Origin: Candidatus Bathyarchaeota archaeon
GTDB taxonomy: Archaea > Thermoproteota > Bathyarchaeia > 40CM-2-53-6
Length of the DNA: 49,354 nucleotides
Assembly: GCA_005883075.1 (NCBI GenBank)
Contig: VBAX01000052.1
Span: forward strand, 1-49,354
Direction: 5' to 3'
Shown here one piece after another: positions 17,498-25,840 of this stretch. Position numbers and translations under genes: made by a program. The stretch's first letter is position 1. The number at the start of each line of letters is the position of its first letter. Below the pieces are notes generated by a model. The model saw only the letters and a program-made list of their open reading frames with translations, had not been told where the DNA came from and ran no database searches.

Positions 17498-17773
17498 TTG
17501 GCCAAGTTCATATTATCCGTGGGAGACGGCACGTTCAAGCTGCTAGCGTCAGAGGCAAAGAGAAGAGATGTCACTGTGCAACAACTTCTTCGAGCGGTCA
17601 TCGTTCCTGAGTGGGTAAGAGAGAATCTCGAAGTCAGTCCATCTTCGATGGAAGCAAGGTTGAATTCGTCTTCGATGGCGCAGAGAGAGATCGCACCGCA
17701 TTTGATGCACCAGTCAATTTACCGTGGTCAACGAGATCAATTGGTGCAAGCACCGGTTAACCGGCTTAGATGA
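17498..17773 (+). CDS. Small ribbon-helix-helix-like protein, last gene of the cassette
   Basis: The 91-residue ORF starts at TTG 17498. Its first 45 residues (AKFILSVGDGTFKLLASEAKRR, then VTVQQLLRAVIVPEWVREN) have the strand-helix-helix spacing of RHH DNA-binding proteins and the VTVQQLLR helix B pattern typical of CopG/MetJ-like folds. The last 40 residues are Ser/Gln-rich and look disordered. It may be the regulator of the cassette (inference). It ends 28 bp before the secreted Ig-repeat gene. Confidence 0.5.
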   Translation: MAKFILSVGDGTFKLLASEAKRRDVTVQQLLRAVIVPEWVRENLEVSPSSMEARLNSSSMAQREIAPHLMHQSIYRGQRDQLVQAPVNRLR

Positions 17774-17801
17774 CTAATTGACTGGAGCAGATAGGACAGT
17801 C

Positions 17802-19115
17802 ATGTCTCGCCCACAGCAAACAAGATTTGTAACCAGAGCGTTGGTGCTAGTTGTTATCATGGGTCTGGGAGCTTTGTTCGCGGTGCACCCGTACATCGCC
17901 CAAGGTACAACAGTCCCTCCCGGCCAGCTCCCATCCTGGAACCCGGCCGTCCCTTGTACTGCAGTTCTGACAAGTATAGAAGGGATAATCGGCAGCCAGC
18001 CGAACGCAAACGGTGGGGCGACATATGGAGGAGGCGGCTTCATACCGGGCATTCCCAACAAGAGATCTACCTCCCCGCCGTGCACGGTGAATGGAAACAC
18101 AACGTTTGTGGAAGTCCATGGAGTCCAAATGCTCACGCTAACCAACGTCGTTGAAGACTGTGCCCAGTATCCCAATGGGAACTTCTGCGACACAACATCC
18201 AACTTCAAAGATCCAAAGTGCGCAAGCTCGGACGTCAATCTTTGTCAAATGCACATGGAGATAGACCAGGCATGGAAATCGGCCGGTATCGCACCACAAA
18301 ACCCACCGGTCACCACCCAGCTCTTCGACATCCAAGGCTTCGTCTACTGGGACGACGGACATCTCAACGATTCATGGCATAGTTACACCGGCTGGGAGAT
18401 TCATCCCATCTCAGCCTGGAGATACTCCAGTAGCTCAACGCCAGACTTCGGCCTAACAATGAACCTCAACAAGCTAAGTGTACAACAAGGCTCATCCTCA
18501 ACAGCAACCCTTGTCGTAACCGGTCTCGATGGTTTCAATGGTACCGTGACCCTCTCAGCCTTTGTGACGTCCAAAATCGCGAATACCACTACGGTGACAC
18601 TCAACCCTCCAAGCGTTTCGATAACCCCAGGCGGGTCAGCGACGTCAATACTAACAATCCAAGCGTCACCATCCGCTCTTGTGTATAACTACTGGACAGT
18701 CACCCTCAAAGGGACGAACGGAGGCCTGACCCACACCCTACTTGTGACGCTCGCCATTACGAGGCCGCCTCCCGACTTCAACATCTCTGCCAGTCCAGCG
18801 AGTGCAACTCTTACCCCTGGCTCATCACGATCAGTCACCATAACTCTCCAGAGTATGTACAACTTCACGGGAACGGTGAACCTCGCGGCATCAGTCGCTC
18901 CGGCAGACACAACCGCATCTCTCTCCCCCGTCGGACCGAGCGCCTCCCTCAGCCCTACCAGCGTAACCATTGCTGGAAACGGATCCGCTACTTCGACCCT
19001 ATCAGTTTCCACATCTCTCCTCACGACACCTGGCACCTATACGGTCACCATCAAAGCCGACAGCGGGACATTGTCCCACTCGACCACAGTAACCATCACA
19101 GTCTCCTTAACGTGA
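17802..19115 (+). CDS. Secreted Ig-repeat protein (paralogue A)
   Basis: From ATG 17802 the product is 437 residues (track start TTG 17778). A signal peptide (FVTRALVLVVIMGLGALFAV) precedes an N-terminal domain of about 180 residues with several Cys and the motifs TFVEVHGVQ, CQMHMEIDQAWKSAG, DIQGFVYWDDGHLND and SYTGWEIHPISAWR. Two Ig-like beta-sandwich repeats follow (PDFGLTMNLNKLSVQQGSSST; PDFNISASPASATLTPGSS), ending in LTTPGTYTVTIKADSGTLSHS. The His/Asp/Glu/Trp-rich N-terminal domain could bind metal or sugar; I cannot name its family. No C-terminal anchor is seen. The neighbouring gene at 19295 encodes a close paralogue. Confidence 0.65.
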   Translation: MSRPQQTRFVTRALVLVVIMGLGALFAVHPYIAQGTTVPPGQLPSWNPAVPCTAVLTSIEGIIGSQPNANGGATYGGGGFIPGIPNKRSTSPPCTVNGNTTFVEVHGVQMLTLTNVVEDCAQYPNGNFCDTTSNFKDPKCASSDVNLCQMHMEIDQAWKSAGIAPQNPPVTTQLFDIQGFVYWDDGHLNDSWHSYTGWEIHPISAWRYSSSSTPDFGLTMNLNKLSVQQGSSSTATLVVTGLDGFNGTVTLSAFVTSKIANTTTVTLNPPSVSITPGGSATSILTIQASPSALVYNYWTVTLKGTNGGLTHTLLVTLAITRPPPDFNISASPASATLTPGSSRSVTITLQSMYNFTGTVNLAASVAPADTTASLSPVGPSASLSPTSVTIAGNGSATSTLSVSTSLLTTPGTYTVTIKADSGTLSHSTTVTITVSLT

Positions 19116-19294
19116 GGATAGGATGGATCGGGGAAGACGGCAATCCCTCGAGTATCAGCCGCCGGAACTATACCCCCATTTTCGTTCCAGAGCAATCTCC
19201 AGCGTGGTCGCCTGTGTTACATTGTGTGCGGATTGTGTTACCTTCTAGGCTCTTGTAGACAGACTGGACAAATACTTCACCCGCCTCTCTTCAG

Positions 19295-20428
19295 TTGGAA
19301 ATACAGGTGGTAAGGACACTGCAAACCACAACTCAAACCCATCGCAAGCGAACCAGGACATTACCGGTTACCGCGACCCTGCTTTTGGCTGCCTTAGCAG
19401 TCTCCGCAGGCCTGTTCGCCGCACATTCAGTCAGCGGGACGACGATTGCTCCAGGCAATTTCCCAGCCTGGAACCCCAATGTAACTTGTAAAGCGACATT
19501 GGCAACTGTCCACCAGGTGATAGGTAACCAATTCAACTCGTCAACACAAGGCGCGCTTGAAACTGGTGGACCGTTCGGAGTCCTCAACGGGACAGACGAA
19601 TCCTCCCTCCATCCACCCTGCATGGCCCCTAATGTCAACGGCACAATGGCTCCTACGTTCGTAGAGATCCATGGAATCTCACTGACAACAGGCTCGATAG
19701 TCCAGGACGGAGCCCTAGGCGGGAAATGTGGAACAAAGTATACACCTACGAACGGTGGAGGTCCCTATCCTGGTGGGCAAACCTTCTGCAATGCTTACGG
19801 GGTCTTCCAGGACACAGCAGAGTACACGGGCAACTGTGAGACTCTACAGGATCCTAATCCGAAGATTTGCATAAGGCTCGAGATCGATAGAGACTGGATG
19901 GCTGCAGGCTACTGTGGTGCAGGAACCGCCTGTGATAACTCAACATTCGACAAGCTCAGCTCAAGCCAGAAGATAGATGTTCAGGGATTCGTAACATGGC
20001 ACCCGCCCTCAAGCTCGGGACACGGATACTCATCATGGGAACTGCACCCGCTCACAGCATGGAGAATTTCGACCGGCGCACCCCCAGATTTCAGCATGTC
20101 CGCCAGCCCAACGACTATGACAGTCTCAGTCGGATCTTCAGGAACAGCAACAATAGCTCTCATCAGCCTCAATGACTTCGTTGGAACTGTTGACCTCTCG
20201 GCCTCAATCGCCCCATCGGATACAACCGCATCACTTTCCCCCGTAAAGCCAACGGTGTCCTTCAGCCCAGCCAGTGTGGTTCTCGCCGCAAACGGAACAG
20301 GCGCGTCAACAATGACCGTCTCATCCTCTCTACTGACAACACCTGGAACCTACACGATAACTGTCACAGCGAACAGTGGAACAATATCGCACTCGGCAAC
20401 AGTTACAGTTACGGTCAGCCTGCTGTGA
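19295..20428 (+). CDS. Secreted Ig-repeat protein (paralogue B)
   Basis: The 377-residue protein starts at TTG 19295 (or GTG 19307). A signal peptide (VTATLLLAALAVSAGLFAAHSV) leads into the same N-terminal domain as paralogue A: PGNFPAWNPNVTCKATL, TFVEIHGISL, CIRLEIDRDWMAAGYCG, DVQGFVTW and GYSSWELHPLTAWR. It has extra Cys pairs and only one Ig-like repeat (PDFSMSASPTTMTVSVGSSG), whose end is nearly identical to that of paralogue A. Tandem duplication with repeat-number change is the simplest history. It is probably released or held at the cell surface. A short GATCT-TTC-AGATC hairpin lies about 35 bp after the stop. Confidence 0.65.
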   Translation: MEIQVVRTLQTTTQTHRKRTRTLPVTATLLLAALAVSAGLFAAHSVSGTTIAPGNFPAWNPNVTCKATLATVHQVIGNQFNSSTQGALETGGPFGVLNGTDESSLHPPCMAPNVNGTMAPTFVEIHGISLTTGSIVQDGALGGKCGTKYTPTNGGGPYPGGQTFCNAYGVFQDTAEYTGNCETLQDPNPKICIRLEIDRDWMAAGYCGAGTACDNSTFDKLSSSQKIDVQGFVTWHPPSSSGHGYSSWELHPLTAWRISTGAPPDFSMSASPTTMTVSVGSSGTATIALISLNDFVGTVDLSASIAPSDTTASLSPVKPTVSFSPASVVLAANGTGASTMTVSSSLLTTPGTYTITVTANSGTISHSATVTVTVSLL

Positions 20429-20610
20429 CCAAAGTCGACCATCAAACCACCCGCTTTCTTTGATCTTTCAGATCGCTCTCTAACGTAAAGAAGGGACTAT
20501 TCTCAGGACCAAAAGTCCAGGTGCATCTTTTTCAATACAAAGTAACTTCCTGCAAAGGACCTTGGTTGTAACCCAATGTGGTAGCTTGTGTTCTTTCATA
20601 GACGCGCCCA

Positions 20611-20617
20611 TTATATC
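20611..20617 (+). promoter_or_regulatory. TATA-like box of the oxidoreductase gene
   Basis: TTATATC is centred 30 nt before the ATG at 20644 (33 nt before ATG 20647). This spacing fits an archaeal core promoter with a leaderless or very short-leader transcript. Confidence 0.45.
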
Positions 20618-20643
20618 GAAAGAACATCAATTACCTGTCAGAC

Positions 20644-21690
20644 ATGATGCCAGTGAATATGTCCGTGATCGGCGCGGGCTATTGGGGGAAGAAGGTAATA
20701 CGAGAGATCATGGACGTATCTCGTACTACTGGCCAGGTTAATCTATGCTCCATTGTTGACAACTCCCCCTCGATGCTTGAACAGTGCAGAAAGGAATTTG
20801 GTCCCTTGGACTATCGTTTGAGCTATCAGGGATTACTGTCCGATTCTGCAACCTCCGCGGTTCATATCTGCTCACCAAATGGCACGCATTTCGAAGTCGC
20901 ATCACGTTTTCTCAGATCGAAAAAACACGTTCTCGTTGAGAAGCCTCTGGCCTTGCGGTCAAGGGAAGCCGACGAGCTAGTAAGACTCGCAGAGACAAAC
21001 CGCAAAGTTCTCGCCGTGGGACACGTTCATAGGTTCAATAATGGAGTCAAAGAGCTGAAACGCGTAGTAGATAGCGGACTTTTAGGGGACATCTACTACC
21101 TTCGCCTCCAATGGACTGGGTTCCTACCGCCCCAAAGAGATCGAGATGTGATAACAGATCTGGGCCCGCATCCCTTTGACATCTGTAACAATATTCTCGG
21201 CACCTGGCCGACCAAGATATCATGCAGGGGTAGAGGTTACAGAGGTGGATCGGGCGACGAAGTCGCTTTCATCACGGCTGAACACATTGACGGTGTTAAC
21301 GCAAGCATTGAGCTAAGCTGGTTGGATTCTGAGAAACATAGAGATGTGACAGTGGTAGGAAGCGATGCGGTGGCCCGGCTAGACTGTCTCGATCAGAAAC
21401 TGGTTCTTCAACGATCTGACAAGACGGAGACAATATTGACTGTTCCAAGCAATACGCTCCATGAGGAGATCATTCACTTCGCCGAATGTGTCGAGAACAA
21501 CTCGACATCTGAGCCTTACTCAAATCTATCTGACGGAGCCATCGGAGCCGGTGTAGTGAGACTTCTTGAAGCATCGAAAAGGTCCGTGAGCGAAGAGCGC
21601 ACCATACAGGTTTCAATACCGGAATCCGAAGAACTAATTGCAAGCGAACCAGCTCAAACAGGGTTCCGAAAGCTTTCAGCCTACCACTGA
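20644..21690 (+). CDS. Gfo/Idh/MocA-family NAD(P)-dependent oxidoreductase
   Basis: The 348-residue protein has an N-terminal Rossmann fold with VIGAGYWGKKVIREI as the dinucleotide-binding loop. VHICSPNGTHFEVASRFL follows, with the family catalytic EKP motif in HVLVEKPLALRS. The C-terminal alpha/beta domain carries HRFNNGVKELK, GDIYYLRLQWTG and DLGPHPFDICNNILG, where DxGxHPFD supplies substrate-binding residues. Members oxidise or reduce sugars, inositol or nucleotide-sugar derivatives; the substrate cannot be told. It stands alone, so no pathway can be inferred from context. The protein is cytoplasmic and full-length. Confidence 0.88.
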   Translation: MMPVNMSVIGAGYWGKKVIREIMDVSRTTGQVNLCSIVDNSPSMLEQCRKEFGPLDYRLSYQGLLSDSATSAVHICSPNGTHFEVASRFLRSKKHVLVEKPLALRSREADELVRLAETNRKVLAVGHVHRFNNGVKELKRVVDSGLLGDIYYLRLQWTGFLPPQRDRDVITDLGPHPFDICNNILGTWPTKISCRGRGYRGGSGDEVAFITAEHIDGVNASIELSWLDSEKHRDVTVVGSDAVARLDCLDQKLVLQRSDKTETILTVPSNTLHEEIIHFAECVENNSTSEPYSNLSDGAIGAGVVRLLEASKRSVSEERTIQVSIPESEELIASEPAQTGFRKLSAYH

Positions 21691-21755
21691 CAACTGGTCA
21701 ACTCAGGTTTGTGGTTGATTCGCAAGCGCTTGGACTAGGGATCTAGCGAGAGTAT

Positions 21756-22022
21756 GTGACGCAGAAACAAGCGTCCGAAACTCACAAACACCCTCATAAG
21801 CTATCCCGCGCAAATCTTCAGGTCTGCAGTACCTGCGGAAAGTTCATAGCGACAACGTATAGAGAGACAGCGAAGGGAGAACTAGCGATCGAAGAGCTGG
21901 AGCTGGACGTGAAGATTCTGTCCTCACGAATCGGCCGACTACGAACAGCCAAGTCTCAGAACTCCGGCCATCGAGAACAATCTTCAGACTCGGTTATGAG
22001 AGTTGAGGACACCTGCTGGTAA
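21756..22022 (+). CDS. Small protein with a CxxC motif and coiled helix
   Basis: The 88-residue ORF starts at GTG 21756. It contains VCSTCGKFIATTYRETAKG, a half zinc-knuckle-like motif, followed by a charged amphipathic helix (AIEELELDVKILSSRIGRLR). A single CxxC suggests zinc binding across a dimer, or redox chemistry. No family was recognised and the C-terminal 30 residues look disordered. It lies between the oxidoreductase and a convergent gene. Confidence 0.4.
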   Translation: MTQKQASETHKHPHKLSRANLQVCSTCGKFIATTYRETAKGELAIEELELDVKILSSRIGRLRTAKSQNSGHREQSSDSVMRVEDTCW

Positions 22023-22094
22023 ACGATGAATATCGGCCAAAGGACGTGTTTACATTCTAGATTGAAGCTTTCTCAATTCGGTGTTTCATTCCTA

Positions 22095-23138
22095 TCAGAT
22101 TCTGGTTCTTCCTGAGGCCTTGAGAGTTCGTAGAGCGTTTAGCGTTATCATCTTGTTGGGGCCTTTTCGTCCCCAGTCAACGACTTCAACGTTCGACACC
22201 GACAGTTTCGTTCTTGTTAATGCTGTCCGTCTCACATTCCAGTAATAGTTGTCCGCGTGCCATAGTCCGTCGGGACCCCTTTTCTTCTCCACAATATCTA
22301 GCGCCTCCTTGGTCCGTGGGTCGTCTAGCTCTCCTGCCCGCGAGAGGATCATGAGCTCTTGTAGAATGTCGCAGTGCCAGTACAGTGGATAGTGAAGCTC
22401 GACCATGGTCGGGTGGATGATCTCTCCCGTATGGTCAGAACGAAACAAATAGTGTTGGAGAAAGAACTCTGATGCTCTCTCAATCGGCTTCAAATATTCT
22501 CGATCTCCTGTCGCCCTTTGGTATTCGACAAGGCCCCAGAGAGTCGACAGAGATTCGTTGACTGATGAATGGTCTGCCTCCGGTCTCCTGTCGCAGTTCC
22601 ATCCTCCATCAGGCCACTGCCATTCGACCAGTGACTCGGCAAGCTTCACTACCCGCGGATCCTCTGCGAGACCCAGCCGGCTACACACAGCCAACGCGTT
22701 ACCCTCTTGAGACGCACATCTCCGATATCGTCCACTGATCTGAGGAACATTGCGAAGATGAGCCTCACCAAGCAGCCATTTCAGAACAAGATCCGTTGCC
22801 TTCACCGCTGGCCGAAATCCTGAGGGTATGCCGAGTTCAACAATAGAAACGAGGCGCCAGTGTGCGCCTGTCCATTTCTGGTAGGGATGGACTCCGAAAC
22901 CACCGTCGGCACGCTGACCGGACAGAAGAGTCTGCACAATAGGCCCGCTAGGAATTTGTCTTTTTGCTGCAAGAACTTCTTTCGAATCTGACGGTTTGTC
23001 CAGAATCTCTGTGAGAGTGAGATAACAGATCGAGGGGTCCCCGGATTCCAAAAGCCAATTGACTACAGGGTCTTCAGTGATCATGGGCCGGGATCGTCCG
23101 ATCCATGACTTTTCGTCGGTCCAAAATAACGGTTTCAA
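22095..23138 (-). CDS. Terpenoid-cyclase/prenyltransferase-like alpha-toroid protein
   Basis: The 347-residue protein is built from repeated helical hairpins with QW-like motifs: GQRADGGFGVHPYQKWTGAHWRL, ESLVEWQWPDGGWNCDRRPEADH, ESLSTLWGLVEYQR and VEKKRGPDGLWHADNYYW. These are typical of the alpha/alpha toroid of squalene-hopene cyclases and protein prenyltransferase beta subunits. It lacks the DxDD motif of squalene-hopene cyclases and is half their length, so catalysis as a triterpene cyclase is unlikely. It is a soluble single-domain toroid of unknown substrate. An internal ATG at 23084 (MITEDPVVNWLLES) is an alternative start. It is divergent from a small membrane-protein gene. Confidence 0.75.
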   Translation of the reverse strand: MKPLFWTDEKSWIGRSRPMITEDPVVNWLLESGDPSICYLTLTEILDKPSDSKEVLAAKRQIPSGPIVQTLLSGQRADGGFGVHPYQKWTGAHWRLVSIVELGIPSGFRPAVKATDLVLKWLLGEAHLRNVPQISGRYRRCASQEGNALAVCSRLGLAEDPRVVKLAESLVEWQWPDGGWNCDRRPEADHSSVNESLSTLWGLVEYQRATGDREYLKPIERASEFFLQHYLFRSDHTGEIIHPTMVELHYPLYWHCDILQELMILSRAGELDDPRTKEALDIVEKKRGPDGLWHADNYYWNVRRTALTRTKLSVSNVEVVDWGRKGPNKMITLNALRTLKASGRTRI

Positions 23139-23143
23139 CCATC

Positions 23144-23150
23144 TTTAATA
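23144..23150 (+). promoter_or_regulatory. TATA-like box, leaderless promoter candidate
   Basis: TTTAATA is centred 26 nt before ATG 23173, the spacing expected for a leaderless archaeal transcript. Confidence 0.45.
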
Positions 23151-23172
23151 CGCATCAGATTCATCCGAACTT

Positions 23173-23655
23173 ATGCAGCCAATCACCTACTCGATACCCA
23201 AAGGACTGAGAACTGGAGCGATTGGTGGTTTCATCGGGGCAATAGTCTTGGGCATTTTTGGAGAGATTGGCGCCATGGCAATGAATCAGGAACTCTTCTA
23301 CACGACGATCGCGAAGAAGCTAGGGTTCGGCGACTCCTATGCCGTCATAGGGGGATGGGCTCTGCACCTGTTGGTAGGAATAATTGCAGGCTCACTCTTC
23401 GTCGGAGCTACGGCGGCAATCCGAAGGTTCGCCCTGACCACGACTAAGAAGGCTGTCTGGGTCGGTATACTGGGAGGCATCGTAATTTGGATGGTCGTCT
23501 ACGCCCCCGTTACAGGTATCCTTGTCCCTGATGACCTAACCAACACAACGTTCGCAGGGGGATCGTTCGTCCTCCACTTGCTCTACGGGGTTGTCACTTC
23601 GATTGTATCCTTGTCGTTGCTCCGGCGCAAGGTCCCAACAAAGGTCGCGGCCTAA
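23173..23655 (+). CDS. Four-helix membrane protein
   Basis: The 160-residue protein has hydrophobic segments at about residues 15-35 (TGAIGGFIGAIVLGIFGEIGAMAM), 56-78 (GGWALHLLVGIIAGSLFVGATAAI), 93-115 (VWVGILGGIVIWMVVYAPVTGIL) and 128-148 (GGSFVLHLLYGVVTSIVSLSLL). The paired HLLxG motifs in helices 2 and 4 suggest an internal duplication. No transporter family was recognised. Its stop overlaps the convergent zinc-ribbon gene: the four bases CTAA contain both stops. Confidence 0.6.
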   Translation: MQPITYSIPKGLRTGAIGGFIGAIVLGIFGEIGAMAMNQELFYTTIAKKLGFGDSYAVIGGWALHLLVGIIAGSLFVGATAAIRRFALTTTKKAVWVGILGGIVIWMVVYAPVTGILVPDDLTNTTFAGGSFVLHLLYGVVTSIVSLSLLRRKVPTKVAA

Positions 23656-24464
23656 CAGCTCGGCAGGTTTGTGCCGCCGGACGCGAGGAATCCGTTTCCG
23701 GACTGGGTTGAGCTGTCGTAGTTTGACTGTTGAGTGAGAAGGTAAGTTGCGTACGACCCTGTGACCATGTATGTTCCATTCAGGGTTACGGTGAAAGTGG
23801 TAAGGTTCGGGTTTGGAGGTAGATTGTTCAACTGCGAGCCGGAGACCCTGTAGCTAAAGATCGGATGAGCAGCTCCATTTGCTGACAGATGAAATGATTC
23901 TGAGTCAGCCAAAACCCAGCCTACCGAGGGATAGTTCAGGGTCAGAGCCCATGTTGCATCCATCGCAAACCTGGTGGGATTGCTGATGCCGAGGGTTTCG
24001 TAGACTGTCCGATAGCCTGAGTAGCTTCCAGGTGATCCGTAAAGCGTTGAAGAATCCGTGCGAACCGAGATGCAAGTTGGTTGAAGCTGATTGATGGACT
24101 GGTTCGCCGCGTTTCGATCAGAAGTCTTGGCAGCCTGCAAGATTTGCTGTTGAGCATTGTTATACAACACGAATCCGCCGACCCCGACAAGGAGAAGGAC
24201 AATGAGAACTATTCCAACGATTAGTTTCACAGGTCTCTTCGAGGGCGGCGCGGTGGCAGGAATCGGGGCCCACGTTGGCGGAGGAATCGCGCTTCCACAC
24301 TGCGGACAAAACTGAGTCCCCAAGGGAACGGTTGTGAAACATGTTGGACAGATTACCTGCTGAGCTTGCGGTTGAACCTCGTAAGTGGATGGAGGGGCAG
24401 CAGGTGGCGGTGGAGCCGTTGCCTGATTCTGGCTATCCGCTTTGATATTACTCTCCTCTGTCAC
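23652..24464 (-). CDS. Zinc-ribbon protein with one membrane helix and an extracellular domain
   Basis: The 270-residue protein has a Pro/Gln-rich N-terminus, then a double zinc ribbon (VICPTCFTTVPLGTQFCPQCGSAIP). A Pro-rich linker follows, then one membrane helix near residues 78-101 (VKLIVGIVLIVLLLVGVGGFVLY) and a beta-rich outer domain of about 165 residues (SVRTDSSTLYGSPGSYSGYRTVYETLGISNPTRFAMD). The ribbon would be cytoplasmic. The outer part resembles the water-stress/LEA-like beta-sandwich proteins common in archaea (suggested only by the GISNPTRF and WALTLNYP strands). Function unknown. Confidence 0.65.
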   Translation of the reverse strand: MTEESNIKADSQNQATAPPPPAAPPSTYEVQPQAQQVICPTCFTTVPLGTQFCPQCGSAIPPPTWAPIPATAPPSKRPVKLIVGIVLIVLLLVGVGGFVLYNNAQQQILQAAKTSDRNAANQSINQLQPTCISVRTDSSTLYGSPGSYSGYRTVYETLGISNPTRFAMDATWALTLNYPSVGWVLADSESFHLSANGAAHPIFSYRVSGSQLNNLPPNPNLTTFTVTLNGTYMVTGSYATYLLTQQSNYDSSTQSGNGFLASGGTNLPSC

Positions 24465-24506
24465 AAACAGACTCCGTCCAGCATTTCTATTGGCCGGTCT
24501 CGCTTA

Positions 24507-24973
24507 TTAGAGCGTCGGATTCCTGCTCGTAGTTTGTTCTAGTTTCTGTCGGAACAGAAAGCGGTCTGTTGGTTTGAAGCCTATCGACCGTCCAGAAGAG
24601 GCAGCGGTCTTGTTATTTTGGAAGACTTCGAGTCCGATCTCATCTATATTCACCCGTTTGCACTCTTCCACCAGTCGTATCGCCAGTTCTCTTCCCACTC
24701 CCTTCCACCGGTTTCCCGGTTTTACGAAGAAATCGTTTACAGTCATGACTCGTCCAAGTTCTGCGGAAGGCGTGTAAGCTGCCAAGACCACGCCAACTAT
24801 TATCTTGTCCCGAGCGACAACGAGCAGGCCAGGCGATTCCCCGCGGTAGTTGCTGGTTGACAGTCCACAATATTCTCTGCCTGATTGGAGCTATTCCTTC
24901 TACGCGTGGTATTCCGTGATGAGCTTCACGATCTCGTCGCGTCTGACACTTCCGCCTGGTCGATGGTTACCAT
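24507..24973 (-). pseudogene. GNAT-family N-acetyltransferase broken by frameshifts
   Basis: The ORF 24507-24791 encodes only the C-terminal GNAT half: VNDFFVKPGNRWKGVGRELAIRLVEECK (motif A with the acetyl-CoA-binding GxGxG-like turn) and LEVFQNNKTAASSGRSIGF. The same frame extends upstream without any start codon (RGESPGLLVVARDKIIVG). Further upstream the missing N-terminus appears in pieces in other frames: MVTIDQAEVSDATR from ATG 24973, DEIVKLITEYHA, and EGIAPIRQR. Placed end to end these make a normal GNAT of about 150 residues, so at least two frame changes separate start and end. It may be a recent pseudogene or a set of assembly errors. It would have transferred acetyl groups to an unknown amine. 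Confidence 0.65.
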
Positions 24974-25026
24974 TCTTGGACCCAGGCTACTAGCGTTAGG
25001 GAAATAAGCCGAGACCAGCGATTAAG

Positions 25027-25788
25027 ATGCAAGTCTTTCCTTTGACCCTTGGCACTTATTCGTCTTCCGCATGCCGGACCTGTGGTTGCTCCGAAGAATC
25101 CTGCGAGACTTGCCAGACGGTCGCGGATTGTTCTAACTGTGCCTCTTGCTGCTGCACAACCACCCATCAATCATGGAGACATGGGAGGATCGGAAGCGGA
25201 ATCAGAATCGAATATCTTAGCTCGGCGTGGATGACAATCGAGGTCTTGGGGTCTATCGGAGTCGGACTAATCGCAGGAAGTTTTGCCCTACTTGCTTTTG
25301 GGGGGGACAGTCTGATAGAATTGATCTCCGGGCTCGCGGTCTTGGGCGGTCTGCGCAGGGACTCTTCGAGAATCGGTGGTGTGATTGACAGCAAGAGAAC
25401 GGAACAATTCACGAGTCTACTCCTATTCGCCCTAATTCCCGTCATAGGACTAGGCACCGTCTACTCGTATGTTTCAGGGCTGAAGCCTGAGGGATCGCCA
25501 CTAGGAATCGCCATTGCCACTGGAGCGGTGATAGTGATGCCCTATCTCTACATCCAGAAGAAACGGATAGGCCGGGAAACCCGGTCACTCGCTCTCTCGA
25601 TGGACGCGATAGAGTCCGTAACATGTCTCTTCATGGCCACGGCCCTCCTCGGCGGACTCCTCGCAGAATATTTTCTAGGACTGTGGTGGGCTGATTATCT
25701 TGCGACCGGAATTATTCTGGCGTTCGTCGCGAGAGAAGCTGTCGAATCATACCATGAACTCCAACAGGAAAAAGCACCTGACGCATAG
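25027..25788 (+). CDS. CDF-like membrane transporter with Cys-rich N-terminal head
   Basis: The 253-residue protein begins with a Cys-rich segment (CRTCGCSEESCETCQ; CSNCASCCC), eleven Cys in under 35 residues. A six-helix membrane domain follows. Helix 1-2 contains GLIAGSFALLAFGGDSLIELISGLAVLGG, matching the metal-site helix of cation diffusion facilitators, and SMDAIESVTCLFMATALLG with LWWADYLATGII matches helix 5-6. CDF proteins export Zn2+, Fe2+ or Mn2+ using protons. The usual C-terminal cytoplasmic metal-binding domain is absent, and the Cys cluster may replace it as a sensor (inference). ATG 25027 follows directly after the broken GNAT gene, divergent from it. Confidence 0.65.
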   Translation: MQVFPLTLGTYSSSACRTCGCSEESCETCQTVADCSNCASCCCTTTHQSWRHGRIGSGIRIEYLSSAWMTIEVLGSIGVGLIAGSFALLAFGGDSLIELISGLAVLGGLRRDSSRIGGVIDSKRTEQFTSLLLFALIPVIGLGTVYSYVSGLKPEGSPLGIAIATGAVIVMPYLYIQKKRIGRETRSLALSMDAIESVTCLFMATALLGGLLAEYFLGLWWADYLATGIILAFVAREAVESYHELQQEKAPDA

Positions 25789-25840
25789 TGCCGGACGTTC
25801 TCTCTCCTGACTAACTATCAGAAATGACGATACGAATGCA

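Noticed and set aside
22095-23138. Squalene-hopene cyclase
   Set aside because: The toroid motifs are present, but the protein is about half length and has no DxDD motif.
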